8,402 nucleotides of DNA from JAFGIT01 sp016929465 [NCBI: Candidatus Coatesbacteria bacterium]. Lineage in GTDB: Bacteria > B130-G9. The notes under the pieces were generated by a model. It ran no database searches and was not told where the DNA came from. It saw only the letters and a program-made list of their open reading frames with translations. Position numbers and translations under genes: made by a program. The DNA lies in assembly GCA_016929465.1 (NCBI GenBank), contig JAFGIT010000345.1, forward strand, positions 1 through 8,402. The letters are read 5' to 3'. Positions 1-6,819 of this stretch are shown in pieces. The stretch's first letter is position 1. The number at the start of each line of letters is the position of its first letter.

Positions 1-1
1 G

Positions 2-2656
2 GAGCATTCCTACCGGCGACATTTTTTCGAGACGGAGCCGAATGTCATACCGACAGCTGACCTGGCTGGACTCGTGGCATACTCGACGGGCCATTTGACG
101 AGTCGCTCAGGGGACCCATTCCCAATCATATACGACCAGGATGGGGGCGGTGTCCTACTGACCGAGATGCGCTATGACGCTTCGGAGATAATTGCATCGA
201 CGATCCGACTCGAACAGGCCTACGAAGACGGTGTCTCCAATCTCCTCGAGAACGTCGTGTTGTATGGGGATTGCGCGCAGCTCATGCCGGCAGGCAGCAA
301 GGTGCTGATCATCAGCGATCGAGGCTCGTCGGAAACCATCGAGAACATCCTGACCGAGAACGGATACAACCTGAGAGTGGTCACCTCGGAGCGTATAGGC
401 AATCTGTCGCTGGTCGAGTATTACAAAATCATCATTCCATCGGACCAGCCGTTCGATCTCTACGACAGACTCACCGATAACAAAGACTGGATCACCGACT
501 GGTTCGATAGCGTCGCCCCGTATTCGGGCAAGGTTTTCGAATTCCACGGGGCCTGTCAGCCGGATGATTCGTGGACATCGCTCTCCATGCTGGGCGGTCT
601 CAAATGCTCCGATTTGAATGGGGCCGAGTTTGGGGAATTCGCCTTCGGAGGCTATCCAAGCCTCAAGGAAGCGATATCCGAACCGACGCTCCTCTGGGAG
701 CGCCGCGACATGGGTGAGGACGGTCGCAGCCCCTTCAGTGAGGAAGACAATGCGCTTATCCGGGTCGGCAAGTGGGTCAACAAAGTGGTCCCGGTTCTCG
801 CAAGAAGCGCGACGGGGCGCGGGATTCAGGCGAACCAGATAGCGGTTCTTCACAACGGCAACTGCGGAGAGAACCAGGACATCCTTTGCGCCGCCGCCCG
901 CGCGTGCCTAATACCGGTTTGCTGCATCGATCTACATGGCGAAGATCACGTGTGGAATGAATTCTATGATGATGGCTGGCATTTCTACGAGACCTGGCGC
1001 GGCGGAGTTATGACCACGCTCGGAGGCAAGGGAACAGGTGTTCTGGACCTGGATTATGGCGGCCGATATCCATTCTCAGGGACTCTTAGATGGCGCAATG
1101 ATGGTCTCGTAGAGGTCAATACCGACTTCTACAGCAATACGTGTGATTTCCAGCTGAAGCTCAGAGATGGGAACGGGGTCCCGATCGACGGCGCCCTGGT
1201 CGAGGTCTGGGCAGCCTGTGTTCTTGCAGGATCGTATCCCGATTACATGAGAAGTGTATGGGGCCACACTCGCCCGGACGGGACTCTGACATTGAAATTG
1301 GGAAATACCCGAGAGCTTTATGCCAGAATTGAGTCATCTCTCGGGGAATATCCGGACCCCTCAGATGGTGATCTCGAGTTGATCAGCAGCTATTCCCAGA
1401 CCGGGCAGACCTATTCGTGGGAGAAATCTCTTCCGGGTGAAATGCCGTCCCTGGATGTGGCTCAGATTCAGCCTCCCATCTCCGATGGCTCCAAACTCTC
1501 AATCACGTTCGAACTGCCATATCAGACGCTCTACTGCGAAAATCCGATGGACTACAACGTGGCGGCGGAGAAATTGACACCAGGCCAGATAGACTTCTTC
1601 ATCTGCGACGCGGATAACTTCGCTAAGCTCGAAGGCGGAGAGCGCGCGGAAGTATTCAGCCAGCTGAACGACGTTGAAGAATCCAGTCTCGATTTCAAGA
1701 TAGCCTCATCGCAGGAGTATTTCATCGTCTTCTCGAACTTGGACAGGTTGAATCTCAACCAGGCTCTCTATTACAGCATAGACGTGATAAGCGGCCAGGG
1801 GGCGATCGAGGACAGTATAAGCAATCTCGTGCGAGTGCCTGCCGAGAGCTATCACGCGATAAAGGTCACTAATCAACCCGCCGTCAATAACCGCCCTGTC
1901 ATTGTTGAAGCAGGTTTCCTGGACACCAACATCTCGTCATCGGAGCAGGGTGCTTTCACTGCGATCGCCTATGTCATCGATCCTGATGGTCTGGGTGAAG
2001 TCCAATCGGTACGATTGAACTACAACGGCTCGTTCACCGGAATGTATCTTCTTGATGACGGCACAGGCGGAGACGATGTGGCCGGGGATTCTCTCTTCAC
2101 CCTGAAGACACTCATCGAACCAGGGATGCCAATAGGGGAGCATATTGTCTCTATGATCGCCGTTGACGCCGCCGGTTTGGAAAGCGTCGAGTGGCCATAC
2201 GTGGAAGTCAAAGGATCTCTGGATAGATCTCGTAGCGGTCTTGGCGTTCGTCTATCGCAGTTCGAAGAGCGGGAGATTAGGGTCAACATCCGGCAAGCGC
2301 TGATGAAATCGAACACCGATCTCGGCGCCCCATTGATCCTTGCCGGTGGCTTCGGTTTCTCCGACATTTCTTCCGGTTCGGGGGGGCTCTTGAGCATATA
2401 CGCTCATGTGAACTCGACCTCCGCCGAAACTGAGATCGAGAGAGTAGAAGCTTTCCTGGAGGGGGGAATTCCACTTGGGATGCTGCTCAATGATGCGGGT
2501 GTTGAAGGCGATAATTCAGCCGGGGACGGCCAGTACACGTTCCAGTCCGCATTGGCCGGTGGGATTCCGGCCGGTCGTTACCTGGTGGAAATCGTCGCAT
2601 TTGACTCGGCGGGAGGGCAAAGCACGACCTTTCCGTACTTGACGGTTGCAGAATAG
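2..2656 (+). CDS. Large multidomain transglutaminase-like protein, 5'-partial
   Basis: The reading frame is open from the first bases of the window (codon 1 here = nt 2) to TAG at 2654-2656, giving 884 visible residues. The in-frame GTG at 74 has no good ribosome binding site, so the true start lies upstream. Regions in order: about 99-205, alternating hydrophobic strands starting KVLIISD, resembling a Rossmann/glutamine-amidotransferase-like fold; about 280-335, a transglutaminase-like core with NCGEN (Cys288, nt 863-865) and DHVWNEF (His316, nt 947-949); about 375-450, a carboxypeptidase-regulatory-like beta domain (LRDGNGVPIDGALVEV); and 630-738 and 775-884, two copies of one beta domain. 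The family uses a papain-like Cys-His-Asp triad for peptide cleavage or acyl transfer. Here the expected Asp, four residues after the Trp of DDGW, is Glu330. The beta-rich tail suggests export, but the N-terminus is not visible. No C-terminal anchor is seen: the protein ends with the last repeat. The natural substrate cannot be told. Confidence 0.78.
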   Translation, partial: EHSYRRHFFETEPNVIPTADLAGLVAYSTGHLTSRSGDPFPIIYDQDGGGVLLTEMRYDASEIIASTIRLEQAYEDGVSNLLENVVLYGDCAQLMPAGSKVLIISDRGSSETIENILTENGYNLRVVTSERIGNLSLVEYYKIIIPSDQPFDLYDRLTDNKDWITDWFDSVAPYSGKVFEFHGACQPDDSWTSLSMLGGLKCSDLNGAEFGEFAFGGYPSLKEAISEPTLLWERRDMGEDGRSPFSEEDNALIRVGKWVNKVVPVLARSATGRGIQANQIAVLHNGNCGENQDILCAAARACLIPVCCIDLHGEDHVWNEFYDDGWHFYETWRGGVMTTLGGKGTGVLDLDYGGRYPFSGTLRWRNDGLVEVNTDFYSNTCDFQLKLRDGNGVPIDGALVEVWAACVLAGSYPDYMRSVWGHTRPDGTLTLKLGNTRELYARIESSLGEYPDPSDGDLELISSYSQTGQTYSWEKSLPGEMPSLDVAQIQPPISDGSKLSITFELPYQTLYCENPMDYNVAAEKLTPGQIDFFICDADNFAKLEGGERAEVFSQLNDVEESSLDFKIASSQEYFIVFSNLDRLNLNQALYYSIDVISGQGAIEDSISNLVRVPAESYHAIKVTNQPAVNNRPVIVEAGFLDTNISSSEQGAFTAIAYVIDPDGLGEVQSVRLNYNGSFTGMYLLDDGTGGDDVAGDSLFTLKTLIEPGMPIGEHIVSMIAVDAAGLESVEWPYVEVKGSLDRSRSGLGVRLSQFEEREIRVNIRQALMKSNTDLGAPLILAGGFGFSDISSGSGGLLSIYAHVNSTSAETEIERVEAFLEGGIPLGMLLNDAGVEGDNSAGDGQYTFQSALAGGIPAGRYLVEIVAFDSAGGQSTTFPYLTVAE
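1889..2215 (+). repeat. C-terminal beta-domain repeat, copy 1
   Basis: This is the first of two homologous protein domains in the large transglutaminase-like gene. It starts NRPVIVEAGF, contains the acidic/glycine-rich loop DDGTGGDDVAGDSLFT, and ends with a strand of the form EHIVSMIAVDAAG followed by WPYVEV. Loops of the type DDGxxGDxxAGD are widespread in secreted bacterial beta-sandwich domains and may bind calcium, but that role is inferred. The two copies are clearly diverged at DNA level, so the duplication is old. Confidence 0.7.
2324..2653 (+). repeat. C-terminal beta-domain repeat, copy 2
   Basis: This second copy of the domain at 1889-2215 aligns over its whole length: AGGFGFSDISS matches EAGFLDTNISS, NDAGVEGDNSAGDGQYTF matches the DDGTGGDDVAGD loop, and RYLVEIVAFDSAG then FPYLTV matches the closing strands of copy 1. 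The protein stops three codons after this homology, so this domain forms the C-terminus. A linker of about 36 residues, rich in Arg, Ser and Glu, separates the copies. Confidence 0.7.
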
Positions 2657-2711
2657 CGACTTCGCATGCTCTTAGCCGTCGAAGAGATGTCCAGAATCAA
2701 TTGGGGGGATA

Positions 2712-4430
2712 ATGCAGCATAGGAAACCACATGGGCTGATGTCGGCATATAGACTCAATATCGTTTTGCTCTCGATGTTCTTGCTGCTGGCATCATTTCT
2801 GCTCGAAGGTGTCTCGAGCGCCGAGTCGATTGACGCGAAGATCGTCAGGGGAAAGAGCATCCATGTTCGGCATTCCGTGCGACGCGGTGATAGCTACATT
2901 CTTATCTCCAAGCAATGGACAGGCACCTCCTCCAATTGGAGATCTATCCGGCAGTACAATGGAAACAGACGCCTTCTGGCTGGCTCGGTCTGTAAGATCC
3001 CATATCATCTGCTTACGTCATCTCACAAGCTCTCCGCGATCACGACACTTTTTCCTTCCGACAAATTCAAGAGCCGCGAGTGGTGGCACAAGGTGAGCTA
3101 CAGCGGCGAGACAGTCTCTTCGATATCTTCCTGGCTGACCGGCTCCTCCAAGAACGCCTCCAGGATACTCAGGCACAACGGATTGAAGGGCCACATTCGT
3201 CTCGGCTCATGGGTGAGGATTCCATCCGATTTGTTGCTCGACGCATTTCTCGAGGATGAGAACGGGGAATCCGAGCCATCTGATCTTTCCTTCAAGAGCG
3301 ATAGTCAGGGTAGCTATGCCTCCTACAAGCTCAAGAAAGGGGAGGCACTCTACTCGAGCGTTGTTGTTCGCTACACGGGCAAGATCAACCATGAGGACGT
3401 CATGGATGCCGTAGAGCAGATCACGCGGCGTAGTGGGATCCGCGACGTCAAGAAAATGCCAGTGGGATTGGAGATAAGGATTCCGACCGATCTGCTTCTT
3501 CCGAAGTATTTGCCCGCGGGCAATCCCCGGCGACAGCAGTACGAGACCAAGCTGAAGGAAGTGCTTAAGTACCGCAATGTCTCTCAGGCGAAGGACCTGA
3601 TCGGCGTTCATGTCATACTTGATGCAGGGCATGGCGGAGCAGATCCCGGGGCAATCGGGAAGATGGGGATACACGAGGATGAGTATGTCTATGACATTGC
3701 TTGCAGGATCAGGCGGTTGCTCGTGGCAAAGACGCGGGCGGAGGTGCACATGACGGTCAGAGACAAGAAGAAGGGCTACAAAGTGGTCGACTCGAAGAGA
3801 ATACCGCCTGATCGACATGAGGTTCTACTCACGACTCCCGAGTATAAGAACTCCGACGCGAGGGTGTCTGCGAATTTGCGCTGCTTCCTTTCCGCATCGA
3901 TATATGAGAGTATTCCGTGGGAGAGCAGGAAGAATAACAGGGTGGTATTCACCAGCATCCATGCCGATTCGCTCTACCCTGCGCTCACGGGCGCTTCGAT
4001 CTACATTCCCGACGCGTATCTATCCAGGAAATCACTCGACAGAAATGGGGGCATCTATGACCGCACAAAGGAGGTCCGTGCCTGCCGACCAATTAAGGTA
4101 TCATATTCGGAGAGGGTGCGTTCAGAGGGCTATTCGCGAGATTTTTCCTTTGAGCTTATATCTTCAATGAAGCGTCATGGTGTGGCAACCCTTACATACC
4201 ACCCAGTCAGAGACCGCATCACAAGGGGAAGGCGGGAGTTCGTGCCTGCGGTAATACGGTACAATCCCGTGCCAACGAAGCTATTGCTCGAAGTCGGAAA
4301 TTTGCGGAACACGACAGATTGTCAGCGCCTGATGGACCCAGATTATCGTGAGCGGATCGCGGAGGCGTATGTGGATGCGCTGAAACGGCTCTATGGGAGA
4401 ACCAGCAATACAATCGCATCGGCTGATTGA
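2712..4430 (+). CDS. Exported N-acetylmuramoyl-L-alanine amidase (Amidase_3) with LysM-like repeats
   Basis: This is a predicted zinc hydrolase that cleaves the bond between N-acetylmuramic acid and L-alanine in peptidoglycan, outside the cytoplasmic membrane. Residues 14-37 form a signal peptide: Arg/Asn, a hydrophobic core of Leu/Ile/Val, then GVSSA with likely cleavage after Ala37. Three diverged LysM-like segments follow, at about 49-101, 123-176 and 202-263; each ends in a K/R-I-P-x-x-L-L strand and they probably bind glycan. The catalytic domain starts near 298. DAGHGGADPGAIG gives zinc ligand His307, HEDEY gives Glu322, SIHAD gives His417, and LLLEVGNLRN gives catalytic Glu527, so the active site is complete. 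The Glu322-His417 gap (95 residues) is longer than usual. A G-rich tract (2703-2709) lies just before the ATG; Met10 (nt 2739) is an alternative start that would still leave a signal peptide. The gene follows the transglutaminase-like gene by 55 bases. Confidence 0.93.
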   Translation: MQHRKPHGLMSAYRLNIVLLSMFLLLASFLLEGVSSAESIDAKIVRGKSIHVRHSVRRGDSYILISKQWTGTSSNWRSIRQYNGNRRLLAGSVCKIPYHLLTSSHKLSAITTLFPSDKFKSREWWHKVSYSGETVSSISSWLTGSSKNASRILRHNGLKGHIRLGSWVRIPSDLLLDAFLEDENGESEPSDLSFKSDSQGSYASYKLKKGEALYSSVVVRYTGKINHEDVMDAVEQITRRSGIRDVKKMPVGLEIRIPTDLLLPKYLPAGNPRRQQYETKLKEVLKYRNVSQAKDLIGVHVILDAGHGGADPGAIGKMGIHEDEYVYDIACRIRRLLVAKTRAEVHMTVRDKKKGYKVVDSKRIPPDRHEVLLTTPEYKNSDARVSANLRCFLSASIYESIPWESRKNNRVVFTSIHADSLYPALTGASIYIPDAYLSRKSLDRNGGIYDRTKEVRACRPIKVSYSERVRSEGYSRDFSFELISSMKRHGVATLTYHPVRDRITRGRREFVPAVIRYNPVPTKLLLEVGNLRNTTDCQRLMDPDYRERIAEAYVDALKRLYGRTSNTIASAD

Positions 4431-4543
4431 GCCGTGAAGCGATGTGAGAGCAGCTGGGATGTATGCGGCTATCAGGATGCCCCGTATGTCTCGGTCGCGG
4501 ATGGTTCCCGATCAATGAGGTTTCTTATGAGCAATACCAGATA

Positions 4544-4573
4544 TTGACAGTCTCTCTTCAGGATGTTTATATT
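4544..4573 (+). promoter_or_regulatory. Predicted sigma70-type promoter of the downstream four-gene cluster
   Basis: A perfect -35 hexamer TTGACA lies at 4544-4549. After an 18-base spacer comes TATATT at 4568-4573, five of six matches to TATAAT. Transcription would begin near 4580, leaving an untranslated leader of about 60 bases before the ATG at 4640. The site is in the only sizeable intergenic gap and is the only convincing promoter in the window. It assumes a housekeeping sigma factor with the usual consensus, which the sequence cannot prove. Confidence 0.55.
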
Positions 4574-4576
4574 TCA

Positions 4577-4586
4577 CCATTAATGG
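4577..4586. promoter_or_regulatory. Perfect 10-base palindrome at the predicted transcription start (possible operator)
   Basis: CCATTAATGG is identical to its reverse complement and lies three bases after the predicted -10 element, over the expected start of transcription. A dimeric repressor could bind there. Ten-base palindromes also arise by chance and no second copy was noticed, so this is a weak call based on position alone. Confidence 0.22.
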
Positions 4587-4639
4587 CCGCATAGGTATGA
4601 AATTAGCACAATGGAAACGCCCCGTGGAGGGAATATAGG

Positions 4640-5710
4640 ATGAAGAGCGAAAAGCTTGTGTCGATGTCGGAGAATTCCGATGGTTTCTTAAAGGATATCC
4701 TCAAGGGTGAGGCTGCGTTTCCAACCTTTAGCAATGAGCTGAATATGATACTTAGCGGGGGGCTTTTGCCCGGGAAGCTCTACACGATTGAGGGGCCTCC
4801 GGATGGGACAAAGAGCTCTTTTGCGATCCAGTTGATTGATAGGTTGGCTCAAGATGACGGCATTCCTTCTCTCTTTATTTCATCGACTCTGTCGAAGAGA
4901 GAGATCTACATCCAGAGCATTGCCAGGCTTTCCAGGGTCCATTCGGGAGAGATAGAGGCTCGGGCATGGCAACTTAAGGAGTGGGCCGAGTTGCATGGTC
5001 GCGATGCAGTGACCCGGGTGAAGAGCCGTATCAAGGACGGCGATGAGAGCTACCGCAGTTTTTCGGATAAGATCTTCACCGTCGAAATTCCTGCGGAAGG
5101 TGGAATGCATGTCTCGGAGGTTCGTCGGTATCTGAATGATGCGCGAGAGCAGCTCAAAGCCGCCCGCGACCTCGTTGATTTGCCTTCGATGGTTGTGGTA
5201 ATCGATACATTGCGAGGGCTGCGGTATGCGTCCGAGACTAAATCGGGTGAGCCTTCTCAGGAAGACGTCGTGAACATGCTCAAGGAGCTCAGGATGCTTG
5301 CCCACACAACCGGCTGCGCGATTGTCGCATTGGTCGATGGTGCTGCTTTTGGTCGTCTCTATCAGAGACTCGGAATGCTGCCGTCAGCTTTGGGGCATGA
5401 GTTGGGTTCAACGGCCTATTATGCAGATACGACAATGCTCATGGAGACGGATGACACCCTTCTCTCGGATGCAATCCAGGAACTTTATGACCGGGGTATG
5501 GACAGGGATGCCGCGAAGCTCGAAGAGGCTCGCTCGAGATTCCCACTCGCCAATCCCAAGATATCGCCTTTCTTACCCACTTATGCGAGGCTCATGATGT
5601 CCACTCGCGGGACTGGCGCTGTTAGAAATGTCTATTTCATTTTCCTAAAGGCGATTGGCGACTTCCGTGATCTCGCAGCAAAGCGCGACGTCATGAAGGT
5701 TTACGAGTAG
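4640..5710 (+). CDS. RecA/DnaB/KaiC-like ATPase-fold protein with degenerate nucleotide-binding motifs
   Basis: A single RecA-type domain of 356 residues, without the N-terminal domain of replicative DnaB. The layout follows DnaB C-terminal/KaiC proteins: LSGGLLPGKLYTIEGPP leads into the P-loop (residues 52-59), then strand IPSLFISSTLS, Walker B strand SMVVVIDT (Asp189), strand CAIVALVDG, and a late segment HELGSTAYYADTTMLM like the EsGs-x-ADxxLxL motif of DnaB. Three key positions look changed. The P-loop reads GPPDGTKS, with Thr57 where GxxxxGK[ST] has Gly. Thr83 sits where DnaB (SLEM) or KaiC (FEE) has the catalytic Glu. Asp233 replaces the Gln of the DnaB ALSQ motif. Lys58, Ser59 and Asp189 remain, so nucleotide may bind without efficient hydrolysis. 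GGAGGG at 4626-4631 supports the ATG. The protein has no membrane segment and should be cytoplasmic. First gene of the cluster; its role is unknown and replicative helicase function is unlikely. Confidence 0.8.
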   Translation: MKSEKLVSMSENSDGFLKDILKGEAAFPTFSNELNMILSGGLLPGKLYTIEGPPDGTKSSFAIQLIDRLAQDDGIPSLFISSTLSKREIYIQSIARLSRVHSGEIEARAWQLKEWAELHGRDAVTRVKSRIKDGDESYRSFSDKIFTVEIPAEGGMHVSEVRRYLNDAREQLKAARDLVDLPSMVVVIDTLRGLRYASETKSGEPSQEDVVNMLKELRMLAHTTGCAIVALVDGAAFGRLYQRLGMLPSALGHELGSTAYYADTTMLMETDDTLLSDAIQELYDRGMDRDAAKLEEARSRFPLANPKISPFLPTYARLMMSTRGTGAVRNVYFIFLKAIGDFRDLAAKRDVMKVYE

Positions 5711-5747
5711 CCTGATTTCCAACGTTTTCGGCATGTGAGGTTCTTTC

Positions 5748-6791
5748 ATGATCATAGTTGTTACGGGTGGAGCAGGTTTCGTCGGCAGCCATATTGCCGA
5801 GCACTATGCCGCCCAAGGCCATACCGTCAGAGTTGTCGATAATCTCTCTCGAGCCACTTTGCTCGGGAGACAGGACGTTACTTTCGACTTCAATTGGAAA
5901 TATCTCTCCGAAAAGGAGAACATCGAGCTGATCAGGGGTGACGTCAGGGAACTCGACGCCTTAATCCCTCTAATAGACGACGCTGATGCAGTTTTTCACA
6001 CCGCCGCGCAGACCGCCGTGACGACTTCACTGGAGAATCCGGTACCCGATTTCATGACGAATGCGCTCGGAACATTCAATGTGCTGGAGGCAGTACGGCG
6101 CTCGTCGAGGAAGCCAGCAGTGATTTACTGCTCGACGAACAAGGTCTATGGCGACAACGTCAATGCCATCGGAACCGTCGAGAAGGAAGATCGTTATGAA
6201 TTCCCGGGTGAATATCGCCTCGGGATACCCGAGACATTTTCGACCGACCTCTGTGAGCACACTCCTTACGGCTGCTCGAAACTTACCGGGGATATATACA
6301 TGCAGGATTACGCCGAGACATTTGGCATCAGAGCCGGCGTCTTCCGTATGTCATGTATATATGGGACACGCCAATTTGGCCTCGAAGACCAGGGCTGGCT
6401 GGCCTGGTTCGGAATCGCGACTCTTCTCGGCAAACCTATCAGGATCGATGGCGACGGCAAACAGGTGAGGGATGTGCTATTCGTCACTGACCTCGTTGAT
6501 GCATTCGACAGATTCCTGAAGAGCGACCTCAAGCACGTCGTCGTCAACGTCGGCGGCGGGCCGAATAACGCGGTCCCGATCATGCGAGTGATCAAGCTAT
6601 TGAGTGAGATGACAGATAGGCGCAGCCCTATTTCCTATGCAGATTGGCGCCCGAGCGACCAGAAAGTTTTCATTTCGGACATCCGCAAAGCTAAGAAGGT
6701 ACTCGGCTGGGAGCCAAAGGTCTCGGTTGAGGAAGGCCTCGAGAAGATGGTTGAATGGATTCGTGCCCATAAGGGAGTCTTTGCGTTTTAG
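5748..6791 (+). CDS. CDP-paratose 2-epimerase-like NAD-dependent SDR enzyme
   Basis: An extended short-chain dehydrogenase/reductase of 347 residues, full length for the family. GGAGFVG (7-13) is the NAD-binding glycine motif, and Asp31 at the end of the second strand favours NAD over NADP. STNKVYG (129-135, with Thr130) and YGCSK (Tyr174, Lys178) form the catalytic set. The block from Phe199, FRMSCIYGTRQFG then EDQGW, and GKQVRDV (237-243) are signatures of CDP-paratose 2-epimerase (RfbE/Tyv type), which converts CDP-paratose to CDP-tyvelose for surface polysaccharide. Exact substrate specificity is inferred, since close relatives may act on other nucleotide sugars. No CDP-glucose pathway gene (glucose cytidylyltransferase, 4,6-dehydratase, paratose synthase) is in the window, so the enzyme is isolated here. 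GTGAGG at 5735-5740 precedes the ATG, and the gap to the upstream ATPase-like gene is 37 bases, which suggests one transcript. Confidence 0.92.
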   Translation: MIIVVTGGAGFVGSHIAEHYAAQGHTVRVVDNLSRATLLGRQDVTFDFNWKYLSEKENIELIRGDVRELDALIPLIDDADAVFHTAAQTAVTTSLENPVPDFMTNALGTFNVLEAVRRSSRKPAVIYCSTNKVYGDNVNAIGTVEKEDRYEFPGEYRLGIPETFSTDLCEHTPYGCSKLTGDIYMQDYAETFGIRAGVFRMSCIYGTRQFGLEDQGWLAWFGIATLLGKPIRIDGDGKQVRDVLFVTDLVDAFDRFLKSDLKHVVVNVGGGPNNAVPIMRVIKLLSEMTDRRSPISYADWRPSDQKVFISDIRKAKKVLGWEPKVSVEEGLEKMVEWIRAHKGVFAF

Positions 6792-6808
6792 CATCCTCCG
6801 ATCCTACT

Positions 6809-6814
6809 AAGGGG
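6809..6814 (+). promoter_or_regulatory. Ribosome binding site that fixes the start of the small four-cysteine gene
   Basis: AAGGGG stands five bases before the GTG at 6820. It overlaps the alternative GTG at 6814, which would have no usable upstream site, so the shorter protein is preferred. Confidence 0.55.
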
Positions 6815-6819
6815 TGAAT

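Noticed and set aside
74-76. GTG at 74 as the true start of the first gene
   Set aside because: The frame is open back to base 2 with protein-like composition, and no ribosome binding site precedes this GTG.
155-853. 232-codon open frame on the minus strand inside the transglutaminase-like gene
   Set aside because: It lies wholly antisense to a frame with recognisable domains, shows no domain-like pattern of its own and has no ribosome binding site that I can see. It is a composition effect of the plus-strand gene.
2660-2684. CTTCG...CGAAG inverted repeat between the first two genes
   Set aside because: A five-base stem with a loop of about 15 bases and no T-run is too weak for a terminator, so read-through into the amidase is more likely.
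3207-3818. 203-codon open frame on the minus strand inside the amidase gene
   Set aside because: It is antisense to a clear Amidase_3 gene with all catalytic residues, and its translation shows no family motif.
4420-4434. GC-rich inverted repeat CGGCT-GATTG-AGCCG across the amidase stop codon, considered as a terminator
   Set aside because: The stem is only five base pairs, it overlaps the coding end and no T-run follows.
4597-4638. 13-codon open frame (MKLAQWKRPVEGI) in the leader, ending one base before the ATPase-like start
   Set aside because: It has no properly spaced ribosome binding site, and there is no run of regulatory codons or alternative hairpins to suggest attenuation. It is most likely chance.
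4880-5305. 141-codon minus-strand frame inside the RecA-like gene
   Set aside because: It is a shadow of the plus-strand gene, with no motif and no promoter or ribosome binding site.
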